Assembly (NCBI RefSeq): GCF_947498635.1
Contig: NZ_CANMKV010000003.1
Coordinates: forward strand, 62,001 to 126,000
Direction of reading: 5' to 3'
From: an uncultured Microbulbifer sp.
Lineage (GTDB): Bacteria > Pseudomonadota > Gammaproteobacteria > Pseudomonadales > Cellvibrionaceae
Length of the DNA: 64,000 bases
The notes beneath the pieces were generated by a model. That model saw only the letters and a program-made list of their open reading frames with translations. It made no database searches and was not told the DNA's origin. The stretch's first letter is position 1; the number at the start of each line of letters is the position of its first letter. Positions 28,332 through 37,752 of the stretch are shown in pieces. The position numbers were made by a program, and so were the translations under genes.

Positions 28332-30473
28332 ATGAAAACAGGCTCCCAGAGTTCCTTTTCCGCGTTTCGCAGTAACCCTGCCGCGCTGGGTTTGGGTCTG
28401 CTGGTACTCGCCGTACTGGCGGGACTGATTGTCAGTATCTATTTGGTACAGACCCGCAGTGACCGCGATAAAGAGTACCTACAACAAGTGGCGGAGCTGC
28501 GCGCACTTTCCTATCAGTTGGTTTCCTACGCACCGGCGGCGACCTCCGGTGATGATGAGGCCTTTGCCGAATTAGAGAAAGTTTCAGGGCAAATGGCGAA
28601 CGCCTGGAACCAACTGCAGGGGATGGATAAGGGAAGCCGTAGAGCGCTCGATGCCGAGCTCGCTACTTACGGTACCGTTTGGCGCAAGCTGCGTGAGCAG
28701 GTCGATACGATTCTCGGCAACCAAGATACCATCGTATTCCTTAACGATATCGCCTCTACGCTGAGCGACTCCCTCCCGGAACTCCAGGCGGAGCACAACA
28801 ATATTGTGGAAATCCTCCTGGCGAACAACGCCCCGGCGAACCAGGTAGAGCAGGCACAGCTGCAGGTCTGGCGTGCGGAGCGAATCGGCCGAAATATCGA
28901 TAAGATGCTTCAGGGCGGTGATGATGCCGAAGCTGCCGCCGACCAGTTCAATACCGATGCCAGCCTTTTCGGTAAAGTAGTGGACGGCATGAAGAGCGGC
29001 GACGTGGTGATGGGTATTTCCCGTATCACCGATGAGGAAGCGCGTCGCTCACTCGATGAAATTACCGAACTGTTCGGATTCGTAAGTACCTCTGTACGGG
29101 ATATCTTCGAAGCGACCCCGGCACTGTTTGCCTCGCGCCAGGCCTCCGACGGTATTATCGCCTCGTCGCCGCAGTTGCTAGAGGCCCTGAGTACCCTGAA
29201 CGACCGCATCGTTAACCTGGCCGATGAGCGTCAGCCAAACAACATGACGATTTCCATTTTGGCTGCGGCATTTGTGCTGTTGATTTTTGCCATGATGGGG
29301 ATGGCCTTCTCCGGTACTCGTCGCAGCCTGATGGAGGAAGCGGATACCAACGAGCGTAACCAGCAGGCCATTATGCAGCTGCTGGATGAGCTGGCGGATC
29401 TCGCCGATGGTGACTTGACGACCTCGGCAACAGTTACCGAAGCCTTCACCGGTGCGATTGCGGACTCCATCAACTTCACTATCGACCAGCTGCGTGTACT
29501 GGTATCGCGAATCAATGGCACAGCGCAGGAAGTATCCGGCCTGTCCCAGGAAACCCAGCAGACCGCCCTGCATCTGGCGGAGGCCTCGGAGCACCAGGCC
29601 CAGGAAATTGCCGGGGCTTCGGCCGCGGTGAATGAGATGGCGGTCACCATTGACCAGGTATCTGCCAACGCCTCCGAATCCGCCCAGGTAGCCGAGCGCT
29701 CGGTACAGATCGCCAGCAACGGCTCCAAGGTGGTACAGAACACCATCAAGGGCATGGACAATATCCGCGAGCAGATTCAAGACACCTCCAAGCGAATCAA
29801 GCGACTGGGTGAGTCTTCCCAGGAGATTGGCGATATCGTGAGCTTGATTAACGACATTGCTGACCAGACCAACATCCTCGCGCTGAATGCCGCAATTCAG
29901 GCGAGCATGGCCGGTGATGCCGGCCGCGGCTTCGCCGTGGTTGCGGATGAGGTACAGCGCCTGGCGGAACGTTCCGCCGCTGCAACCAAGCAGATTGAAG
30001 GACTGGTAAAAGCGATTCAGTCCGACACTAACGAAGCGGTAATCTCCATGGAGCAGACCACCACTGAGGTGGTGCGCGGTGCTCGACTGGCACAGGACGC
30101 CGGTGTTGCCCTGGAGGAGATCGAGAATGTATCCAGCAACCTGGCATCCTTGATTCAAAACATCTCCAATGCCGCACGCCAGCAAGCCTCCTCTGCAGGT
30201 CACATTTCCAACACGATGAACGTGATTCAGGAAATTACCTCGCAGACCTCTGCCGGTACCCAGGCGACAGCTCAATCTATTGGTAACCTGGCGCAAACCG
30301 CCAGCGCCCTGCGTGAGTCTGTTGCCGGCTTCAAGTTACCGCAGGAGGAGGGCGTGGATACCAACAGTGACATATACGATGTGGAGTTGCCGGAGATGGA
30401 TGCGGAAACGTTCACGATCGAAGGTGAAGAGACCGATTCCTTGGAGTCCCGCGAAGACCGGGCTCTGGCCTAA
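28332..30473 (+). CDS. pilJ: Methyl-accepting receptor PilJ
   Basis: A 713-residue inner-membrane chemoreceptor for pilus-based surface sensing. TM1 lies at about residues 19-39, a helical periplasmic PilJ domain follows, TM2 at about 305-328, then a HAMP-like region and a long coiled-coil signalling domain. The hairpin tip (ADQTNILALNAAIQASMAG, about 510-530) has the PilJ-type IQASMAGDAGRGF in place of the usual EAARAGEQGRGF. In Pseudomonas PilJ senses PilA. An AGGAG ribosome site lies ahead of the ATG. Confidence 0.95.
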   Translation: MKTGSQSSFSAFRSNPAALGLGLLVLAVLAGLIVSIYLVQTRSDRDKEYLQQVAELRALSYQLVSYAPAATSGDDEAFAELEKVSGQMANAWNQLQGMDKGSRRALDAELATYGTVWRKLREQVDTILGNQDTIVFLNDIASTLSDSLPELQAEHNNIVEILLANNAPANQVEQAQLQVWRAERIGRNIDKMLQGGDDAEAAADQFNTDASLFGKVVDGMKSGDVVMGISRITDEEARRSLDEITELFGFVSTSVRDIFEATPALFASRQASDGIIASSPQLLEALSTLNDRIVNLADERQPNNMTISILAAAFVLLIFAMMGMAFSGTRRSLMEEADTNERNQQAIMQLLDELADLADGDLTTSATVTEAFTGAIADSINFTIDQLRVLVSRINGTAQEVSGLSQETQQTALHLAEASEHQAQEIAGASAAVNEMAVTIDQVSANASESAQVAERSVQIASNGSKVVQNTIKGMDNIREQIQDTSKRIKRLGESSQEIGDIVSLINDIADQTNILALNAAIQASMAGDAGRGFAVVADEVQRLAERSAAATKQIEGLVKAIQSDTNEAVISMEQTTTEVVRGARLAQDAGVALEEIENVSSNLASLIQNISNAARQQASSAGHISNTMNVIQEITSQTSAGTQATAQSIGNLAQTASALRESVAGFKLPQEEGVDTNSDIYDVELPEMDAETFTIEGEETDSLESREDRALA

Positions 30474-30611
30474 CCCACAAAAATAATGTCCGGCACCATT
30501 GATGGTTGCCGGGCGGAGAGGGCGCACGGAAACACTTTCCGCAAAGTCGCGAACCTAGGTTCGCACCGGGGTAGAGCGCCTGCATAGAGAATGAAATATT
30601 GGGGACTTGGC

Positions 30612-33600
30612 GTGAGTCACGACAATCCGAACTTCATGGCCCTGGATTGGCTGATAGGCGAAATTAACGAGACCCTGGCGCAGGCGCGCCAGTTTCTCGA
30701 GACTTTCGCTACGAATCCGGAAGCGGGGACAACGCTGCTGCAAAACAGCCTGTCACTGGTGCACCAAGTACACGGCAGCCTGCATATGGCGCAGCTCGAC
30801 GGCGCAGCAATGCTGGCTGAAGAAATGGAGCAATTGCTCCAGTCACTTGCCGGCGGCTCGGTTGAAAATACCGATGAAACGCGCGAATTCCTGATGCGGG
30901 CTTTGTTGGAGCTGCCTCTCTACCTGGAGAAAGTGTCGTTCCAGCGCCGGGATAACGCGGTGCTGTTATTACCCCTTCTCAACGATTTGCGCGCTGTACG
31001 TCGCGAGCGCCTGGTCACCGAAGGCGCACTCTTTTCCCCAGACCTCTCCACGCTGGGCCGTATAATCGGCAAGCGCCAGCCATTGACGGCGGACAATACA
31101 CGTCTGCAGGAACTGGTCGGCAAGTTGCGCAAGATGTATCACGTCGCGGCAGCGGGGCTTATCCGCGATGTAAATAGCGGCGAGAGCCTCTCCTACCTAG
31201 TGAAAATCGTCGAAAAGCTGCAGTTGCTCTATAGCGGCAGCGTTCGTCAATCCCTGTGGGTAGTACTACTGGGTGTTTTGGAGGCGCTCGGCGAGCACCG
31301 TATTAATGTGCAGCCGGCATTGCGTCACCTGTTGCGCAGAATCGATGTGGAATTCCGCCTGTTGCAGGGTCGCGGTGCCAGTCTGTTGGGTGCCGAGCTG
31401 GATACTGGTTTCCTGTGCAACCTGCTGTTTTATGTCTACCTGGCTGGCCCGAACGGCACGCGCTGTGGGGATCTCTATCAGCGCTTCGCCCTGGATAAGG
31501 CGGTTCCCGGTACACCCAGACCTGACACCGAAGATGTGCTGGCGATGGGTCCTGAGGCCCTGGGAACCGCAATCACTGCCCTGCGTGAGGAATTGCAACT
31601 GGTGCGTGAAGCACTGGAGCCCAGTGGCGCTTCCACGGAGCGGCCGCCCTTGAGTGAAACTGCAGCCGTGGCCAAGCGCGTTGCAGATACCCTCGGCGTA
31701 CTCGGACTCGAGGCGCCGCGAACTCGCGCTCGCGGTATCTATGAATACCTGCGCGACGCCTCCCGTGGTACCGACGTTGAGGAGTACCTGATGCGTGCCG
31801 CCGGTGAGCTGGTGCAACTCGACTCAGCCCTGGCGGCCACTGTCGATCGCAACAAGCGCGGCGATGACGAACAGCCGATGATGGGTGATGCCACAGACTC
31901 GGTCCTGCGCGAGGCGCGCCTGGGTCTGGAGGCGGTGAAAGAAGCGGTCATGGAGTATGTGGCCAGCCACTGGGATATCAGTTATCTGAGTCGAGTGCCC
32001 CAGCGCTTACAGGAAGTTTGCGGCGGCCTGGATATGGTCGGTTATCAGCGCGCAAGTAAAATCATTGCCGCCTGTAACCAATATATCGGCGCCTCTCTTA
32101 TTGAGCGCACAGAGCAGCCAGAGTGGCACATGCTCGATACCCTGGCCGACGCCATTACAAGTGTCGAATACTACTTGGAGCGTCGGGTCGAGGGACTGGA
32201 CGATACCGAAATGCTTCTGGCTCTGGCCGAGGATAGTGTCGCCAATCTGGGTATCACCTTCAATGAAGTGGAACCCGAAACTCCACTTGAAGAAGAAACG
32301 AAAGTCACCACCGCAACCGCTTCGGTCGAAGATGATAGCGAAGCTTTCGAACTGATTGATCCGGAGTTTATAAAGTCTGCGGACACCTTGCCGGAAACCC
32401 AGGAAGAGCAAGTTCCACCAATAGCCAAGGCTCTAGAGACCGAGGCGCTGAGCGATACTTTGTCAGTGGCTGAGCCGCTTCCCCGCGATCATACGGGTAG
32501 TGACACGGCCCTGGATACGCGCGGTGAAGAGTTGCGATCGACTGAGGTTTTGGCTGGGGAAAGTGACCCCGCTGCAGTAACCGACAGTGGAGAAGAGCCC
32601 GGTGAAGAGGAGCACAGCTGGTTCCTCCCAGAGGAAGAGACCACTGAAGCCGAAACTCCCCCCGAGACCCCATCTGCAAGCGCAACGGAACATGCCCCGG
32701 ATGTACCAGTGGTTGAGAGCAGCGATACCCTGCCCAGTATTGAGGTACCGAGTGATGAGGGGGTTGGCTCCGCCACAGAAACTGCCGAAACCGAGCAGGA
32801 GCTTGTCGAGGACAGCGAGAGTCTGATCGATGATGAGATCATCGAGATTTTCCTCGAAGAGGCCAGTGAGGTACTCACCCATATCGGCAATTACTTCCCA
32901 GAGTGGGCGGCAAACTTTGATAACACCGACGCTTTGGTGGAGTTCCGCCGCGGCTTCCATACCCTAAAGGGCTCCGGCCGAATGGTGGAAGCCCTGGATA
33001 TCGGCGAGCTGGCCTGGGCTGTGGAAAATATGCTGAACCGGGTGATCGACGACAGCATTAAGCCCCAGCGTGCCCACGTGAACCTGATCGATGGGGTTTA
33101 TCAGAAGCTGCCCTCAATGATCGAGGCGTTTCGTCTTCGTCAGGGTGATCCGGACAAGTCGCTTACCCTGCAGCTACAGGCCTGGGCGGAGCAGCTCAGT
33201 CAGGGGCATATCCCCGCTGAACTGGAGGCCCAGGATACGAATGCGATACCCGAGCCAGATTTTGCCGAAGAAGATAGCAGCGATGATCGGGTACAGCTGT
33301 GGGAAATATTTGCTCAGGAAGCTGAAACCCATTTGGGGGTTGTCGATGACTTCCTTGCGGATATGCGCGCCGAAGCCCCGGTTTACGGTGTGCCTAGCGA
33401 CCCTCTGCACCGGGCACTGCACACCCTGAAGGGTTCCGCGCATATGGCAGAGGTCAAGGTGGTTGCCGAGATGATGGCACCTCTGGAACGCTTTGCCAAA
33501 GAGCTGCGCATATACCAGGTGCCAATTGATGCGGATATCTTCGAACTGATCGGCGATAGCGCCAGCTATGTGCGCCAAGTATTGGCACAGATTCGCGCGG

Positions 33601-36600
33601 CAGAGCCACTTGTGGTGGAGCGAGCCGAACAATTCCTCGCTCGTGTTACAGAGCTGCAGGAGCGTTCCGTTGGGCACTTGATCCGTGAGCGCGAGGCGAA
33701 TGAGCCCAGGGCGGTGGATCCTCAGCTCCTCGCCGTACTGATGGCGGATGGTATGCGTGTCCTACTGGATGCGGACCAGATGCTGAACCGGTGGCGGGTA
33801 AACCCGTCCGATAAATCCCAGGTCAGTGAAGTTGCTGAAGAGCTCCAGGTGCTGCAGGAAGCCGCCAGTCGTGCGCAGTTACCGACTCTGGCGGAGCTGG
33901 CGCAACTATTACTGGATGTTTACCGCAAAGTATTGACGGGCCAGCTTGAGGAGGAGCCCGCTTTATGGGCTTCCCTGGAGCAGGGGCACAATGAGCTGTT
34001 GGATCTGGTGGATGCCGTTGCCGCCGCTCAGGATTTGCCGGAGGTAAGTGAAGCCGTAGAGGAAGCATTGCGCTACCTGGCCGAGGGCGAAGCGAGCGAA
34101 GAGGCGTCCGAGGAAGACTACGACCTGAGCGAACTGGGCATAGAGGCACAGGCACTCGATCCAGTAGATGCCGATGGAGACCCGGATTCCAGCGGTGAGC
34201 TTCCAGCTCCAGTACAAGACGCTGCCCGCGATTTGGCGGAAATATTTGAGCCTGTCCCTGAAACCCTAGCCGAAGCTGAACGGGAACTCGCGTTGCCCAT
34301 CAAGGGCGAAAGTGCCGATATTCCTGTGGCAGAGGCAGAGGCAGAGGCAGAGGCAGAGGCAGAGGTATCCGCGCAAAATGTACTCGAGCCCGTCCTGGAT
34401 GACTTATACGACGCATTGTTTGAATCGGCAGAGCCGGTTGTTGAAGATACCGCTGAACATATTGTGCAAGCACCGCTCAGCACAGAATCCATCGCGACGG
34501 ATGTGGAGTGCACCTCCTTAGAGACTCGCGAAGCTGTAACGTCTGAGCAGGATTCACAGGATGTTGCTGCTCAGCAGCAGCTTCTGCTGGCGGACATCGA
34601 TCCCGATGTGGTCGATGTCTTTATGGAGGAAGCTGGCGACCTTATCGACGAGCTGGAGGAGTTGATCCAGGGTTGGGAGGAAGCACCGGAAAATATTCAG
34701 CAAGCCGAGGCGCTCAAGCGGGTGCTGCACACCTTTAAAGGCGGTGCACGTATGGCCGGCTTAATGGGGCTCGGGGAAGTCGCACACCGTTTTGAAACTG
34801 CGATTGAAGGCATGCGCGATATTGTTAGACCTTCAGCGCAGTTTTTTGTCGATGCACATTTGACCCACGATCGAATTGCCGATGGCGTGGAAACCGTGCA
34901 GGCATGGATGGCTGGGGAACAGCTGGAAGCTTTCCTCCAGTTAGTCAACACAGACTGGGCGGATAGCCATGTAGTTATTAATCGCACGGCTGAAGTCGGT
35001 GGTAATGAGTTGCCGCAAGTCGAATCCACAAGTGCTGCTGCACTGCCTGCGGCCCCCTCTGACGAAGTCCAGCATGCAGTTAACGAGCAGGGTGCGTTGC
35101 CTTCCGTTGAGGCCGAAAGCTCCGTGACGGAGCTGCCGACAGAACCCACTGATTCCCTGCCAGAAACGACAAATTTGCCGGAAGCCGGCAATATCCTGCC
35201 ATTTATCCGCAAGCCAGAAGGGGCGAAAAGTGAAATGGCCGCGCCCCCCAGAAACCAGCCGCAGGAAATGGTTCGCGTCGCCGCGGAGCTGCTGGAAGAA
35301 CTGGTGAACCTCGCTGGTGAGACCGCTATCTCCCGCGGTCGTCTCGAAGAGCAGATGAGTGAGTTTGGTCTGGCTCTCGATGAGATGGATTCGACGCTAT
35401 TGCGTCTCAATGAGCAGTTGCGCCGCCTGGATCGGGAAACCGAGGCTCAGATTCTGTTCCGTCAGGAGCAGTTGGCAGAGCAGGACGGGGACTTTGATCC
35501 ACTGGAAATGGACCGCTACTCCTCCATTCAGCAGCTGTCCCGTTCCCTGCTGGAGTCCACGTCTGACTTGATGGAGCTGCGCTCCACACTGGATAACAAG
35601 GCGCGCGATACCGAAACACTGCTGCTGCAGCAATCTCGCGTAAACACCGAGCTGCAGGAAGGCCTGATGCGCAGTCGCATGGTGCCCTTCTCGCGCTTGG
35701 TACCCAGATTGCGTCGCATCGTACGCCAGGTAAGTGCGGAGCTGGGCAAGCAGGTGGAGTTGGTGTTCTCCAACGTGGAGGGCGAACTGGACAGATCCAT
35801 GCTCGAACGCATGGTGGCGCCACTGGAGCATATGCTGCGCAATGCGGTGGACCACGGTATTGAAATGCCCGACGAGCGTCTCACGGCCGGCAAGGCCGAG
35901 CGTGGGCGTATCGACGTGGCCCTGGCGCGTGAGGGCAGCGAGGTGGTGCTGACTATCCGCGATGACGGCGCGGGTGTGAATTTAATCCGTGTGCGTGAAA
36001 AGGCGGTAGAAAACGGCCTGATGCGTCCCGATGCGGAGCTATCCAACAGCGAAATTTTGCAGTTTATCCTGCAGGCGGGATTCACCACTGCTGAGAAAGT
36101 GACCCAGATCTCCGGTCGCGGTGTGGGTATGGATGTGGTCTCCGCCGAACTCAAGCAGATCGGCGGTAGTGTTCATATCAATTCCGAGGCGGGCGCTGGA
36201 ACTGAGTTTGTAGTACGCCTGCCGTTCACGGTATCGGTTAACCGCGCCCTGATGGTGAAGATTGGTGATGACCTGTTTGCGCTGCCGCTTAACACGATCG
36301 AAGGTATTGTGCGCCTCAGTCCTTTTGAGCTCGAGCATTACTACCGTTCCAGTGAGGCGCGTTTCGAATACGCCGGTGAGTTCTATGAGGTGAACTATTT
36401 TGGCACTTTGTTGAAATCCGGTGCCCAGCCGAAACTCAGTGTCGACGATATGCAGCTGCCGGTGCTGTTGGTGCGCTCCGAGGGACACGCCATGGCACTG
36501 CAGGTGGATGCTATACGCGGCAGTCGTGAAATCGTGGTGAAGAGCCTGGGGCCACAGTTTGCCGGAGTGCAGGGTGTATCGGGCGCTACAGTGACGGGTG

Positions 36601-37106
36601 ATGGCAGCGTAGTAGTCATTCTGGATGCCCACGCCTTACTGCGCCGCCAGGCAACCCAGTTGGCGCGTCCGGATATCGCGCAGCTACAGTTGCAAACAGA
36701 GCCGCAGCCGGAGCCCGAAGAGCGGCAGCAAACCGTTATGGTAGTGGACGATTCGGTAACGGTGCGCAAGGTGACTACGCGCTTCCTGGAGCGTGAGGGA
36801 TACCTGGTGAGCACAGCGAAGGATGGTCAGGATGCGGTGATTCAGCTGCAGGATAAAGTTCCGGATCTGATCCTGCTGGATATTGAGATGCCGCGTATGG
36901 ACGGTTTCGAGGTGGCGCGTCATATCCGTTCCAGTAGCCGTTTACGGGATATCCCCATTGTGATGATTACTTCGAGAACTGGGAGCAAGCACCGCGAGCA
37001 CGCTATGTCTCTGGGGGTTAATCACTACCTGGGCAAGCCCTATCAGGAAGATGTTTTGCTCGAAGCAATTCGCGAATACGCCGGAGCCACTGCAGTTGGC
37101 GGCTGA
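30612..37106 (+). CDS. chpA: Hybrid histidine kinase ChpA of the pilus chemosensory system
   Basis: A 2164-residue CheA-like hybrid kinase. An N-terminal FimL-like region carries a degenerate phosphotransfer site (VHQVHGSLHM). Three canonical Hpt sites follow: H783 (HTLKGSGRM), H937 (HTLKGSAHM) and H1373 (HTFKGGARM), separated by acidic linkers. Then come a dimerisation region, the ATPase with N box near N1744 (MLRNAVDHGIEMP) and G2 near 1835 (ISGRGVGMD), a CheW domain and a terminal receiver with D2090. The GTG at 30612 is preferred to an ATG seven codons upstream because GGGGA precedes it and the start then resembles P. aeruginosa ChpA. No pilK lies between it and pilJ. Confidence 0.95.
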   Translation: MSHDNPNFMALDWLIGEINETLAQARQFLETFATNPEAGTTLLQNSLSLVHQVHGSLHMAQLDGAAMLAEEMEQLLQSLAGGSVENTDETREFLMRALLELPLYLEKVSFQRRDNAVLLLPLLNDLRAVRRERLVTEGALFSPDLSTLGRIIGKRQPLTADNTRLQELVGKLRKMYHVAAAGLIRDVNSGESLSYLVKIVEKLQLLYSGSVRQSLWVVLLGVLEALGEHRINVQPALRHLLRRIDVEFRLLQGRGASLLGAELDTGFLCNLLFYVYLAGPNGTRCGDLYQRFALDKAVPGTPRPDTEDVLAMGPEALGTAITALREELQLVREALEPSGASTERPPLSETAAVAKRVADTLGVLGLEAPRTRARGIYEYLRDASRGTDVEEYLMRAAGELVQLDSALAATVDRNKRGDDEQPMMGDATDSVLREARLGLEAVKEAVMEYVASHWDISYLSRVPQRLQEVCGGLDMVGYQRASKIIAACNQYIGASLIERTEQPEWHMLDTLADAITSVEYYLERRVEGLDDTEMLLALAEDSVANLGITFNEVEPETPLEEETKVTTATASVEDDSEAFELIDPEFIKSADTLPETQEEQVPPIAKALETEALSDTLSVAEPLPRDHTGSDTALDTRGEELRSTEVLAGESDPAAVTDSGEEPGEEEHSWFLPEEETTEAETPPETPSASATEHAPDVPVVESSDTLPSIEVPSDEGVGSATETAETEQELVEDSESLIDDEIIEIFLEEASEVLTHIGNYFPEWAANFDNTDALVEFRRGFHTLKGSGRMVEALDIGELAWAVENMLNRVIDDSIKPQRAHVNLIDGVYQKLPSMIEAFRLRQGDPDKSLTLQLQAWAEQLSQGHIPAELEAQDTNAIPEPDFAEEDSSDDRVQLWEIFAQEAETHLGVVDDFLADMRAEAPVYGVPSDPLHRALHTLKGSAHMAEVKVVAEMMAPLERFAKELRIYQVPIDADIFELIGDSASYVRQVLAQIRAAEPLVVERAEQFLARVTELQERSVGHLIREREANEPRAVDPQLLAVLMADGMRVLLDADQMLNRWRVNPSDKSQVSEVAEELQVLQEAASRAQLPTLAELAQLLLDVYRKVLTGQLEEEPALWASLEQGHNELLDLVDAVAAAQDLPEVSEAVEEALRYLAEGEASEEASEEDYDLSELGIEAQALDPVDADGDPDSSGELPAPVQDAARDLAEIFEPVPETLAEAERELALPIKGESADIPVAEAEAEAEAEAEVSAQNVLEPVLDDLYDALFESAEPVVEDTAEHIVQAPLSTESIATDVECTSLETREAVTSEQDSQDVAAQQQLLLADIDPDVVDVFMEEAGDLIDELEELIQGWEEAPENIQQAEALKRVLHTFKGGARMAGLMGLGEVAHRFETAIEGMRDIVRPSAQFFVDAHLTHDRIADGVETVQAWMAGEQLEAFLQLVNTDWADSHVVINRTAEVGGNELPQVESTSAAALPAAPSDEVQHAVNEQGALPSVEAESSVTELPTEPTDSLPETTNLPEAGNILPFIRKPEGAKSEMAAPPRNQPQEMVRVAAELLEELVNLAGETAISRGRLEEQMSEFGLALDEMDSTLLRLNEQLRRLDRETEAQILFRQEQLAEQDGDFDPLEMDRYSSIQQLSRSLLESTSDLMELRSTLDNKARDTETLLLQQSRVNTELQEGLMRSRMVPFSRLVPRLRRIVRQVSAELGKQVELVFSNVEGELDRSMLERMVAPLEHMLRNAVDHGIEMPDERLTAGKAERGRIDVALAREGSEVVLTIRDDGAGVNLIRVREKAVENGLMRPDAELSNSEILQFILQAGFTTAEKVTQISGRGVGMDVVSAELKQIGGSVHINSEAGAGTEFVVRLPFTVSVNRALMVKIGDDLFALPLNTIEGIVRLSPFELEHYYRSSEARFEYAGEFYEVNYFGTLLKSGAQPKLSVDDMQLPVLLVRSEGHAMALQVDAIRGSREIVVKSLGPQFAGVQGVSGATVTGDGSVVVILDAHALLRRQATQLARPDIAQLQLQTEPQPEPEERQQTVMVVDDSVTVRKVTTRFLEREGYLVSTAKDGQDAVIQLQDKVPDLILLDIEMPRMDGFEVARHIRSSSRLRDIPIVMITSRTGSKHREHAMSLGVNHYLGKPYQEDVLLEAIREYAGATAVGG
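34329..34364 (+). repeat. Hexanucleotide tandem repeat inside chpA
   Basis: Six exact copies of GCAGAG, coding for an alternating Ala-Glu tract in the linker before the third Hpt domain. Because the unit is six bases, gain or loss of copies changes linker length without a frameshift. Confidence 0.95.
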
Positions 37107-37165
37107 AGTAGGTGCCTGAAGTGGGCCGGTGTATCGGATGAAAGATTACAGACAAGAGATAGGCG

Positions 37166-37648
37166 ATGAGTGAAGTTGAAGCACTGTCGATAGATGTTCC
37201 ACAGGAGGTGAGTAGCTTGCTATTACCTCTGCAACAGGGGCAGATGCTGGTGCCGGTAGAGACCCTTTCCGAGGTGATCGCCATGCAGGTACCTATATCG
37301 GTACATGATGCCCCCGAATGGTACCTCGGAGACCTCGTCTGGCGTGAGCAGCGGCTGCCGCTTTTGTCTTTTGATGTGATGCGTGGTGAAGCGCTGGACG
37401 GCATCTCTGAGGACGGTCGTATTGCTGTACTCAGTACCGGTAATCCCGATGGTGACCTGCCCTATTTTGCCCTTGTGCTGCAGGGCACACCGCGCCTAGT
37501 GCGGGTGACACCTGAGGAGTTGGCCCTGCGCGAGCATAACCTAAACCCAGGGGAGTTGATGCATGTGGCACTCTCTGGTGAGGCGGCGGTTATCCCCGAT
37601 CTGCAGGGGTTGGAGAGGACTTGTCTCAGGTATCGGGAGCCCGGTTAG
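37166..37648 (+). CDS. chpC: CheW-like protein ChpC
   Basis: A 160-residue CheW-domain protein 59 bases after chpA. The pattern LLLPLQQGQMLVPVETLSEVI, PEWYLGDLVWREQRLPLLSFD fits ChpC, which links other receptors to the Chp kinase in Pseudomonas. The chpB methylesterase that lies between chpA and chpC in Pseudomonas is absent. A strong terminator follows. Confidence 0.88.
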   Translation: MSEVEALSIDVPQEVSSLLLPLQQGQMLVPVETLSEVIAMQVPISVHDAPEWYLGDLVWREQRLPLLSFDVMRGEALDGISEDGRIAVLSTGNPDGDLPYFALVLQGTPRLVRVTPEELALREHNLNPGELMHVALSGEAAVIPDLQGLERTCLRYREPG

Positions 37649-37687
37649 CACATCTCTGGGTTATTGCGCGTAAAAGATGGATAAACG

Positions 37688-37710
37688 AAAAGGGGCCAGA
37701 GGCCCCTTTT
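37688..37710. terminator. Bidirectional terminator between chpC and mrcA
   Basis: A perfect 10-bp stem (AAAAGGGGCC / GGCCCCTTTT) with a three-base loop, A-rich before and T-rich after, so it works for both converging genes. Confidence 0.9.
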
Positions 37711-37752
37711 CTTATTTGTAGCTTCGCCCTCTTCGAAGGGTTATTGCACGGC

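Noticed and set aside
29178-30296. 372-codon minus-strand frame opposite pilJ
   Set aside because: Low-complexity reverse frame of a coiled-coil gene.
34329-34364. GCAGAG repeats as a CRISPR-like array
   Set aside because: Six contiguous hexamers without spacers inside an open frame; a simple coding microsatellite.
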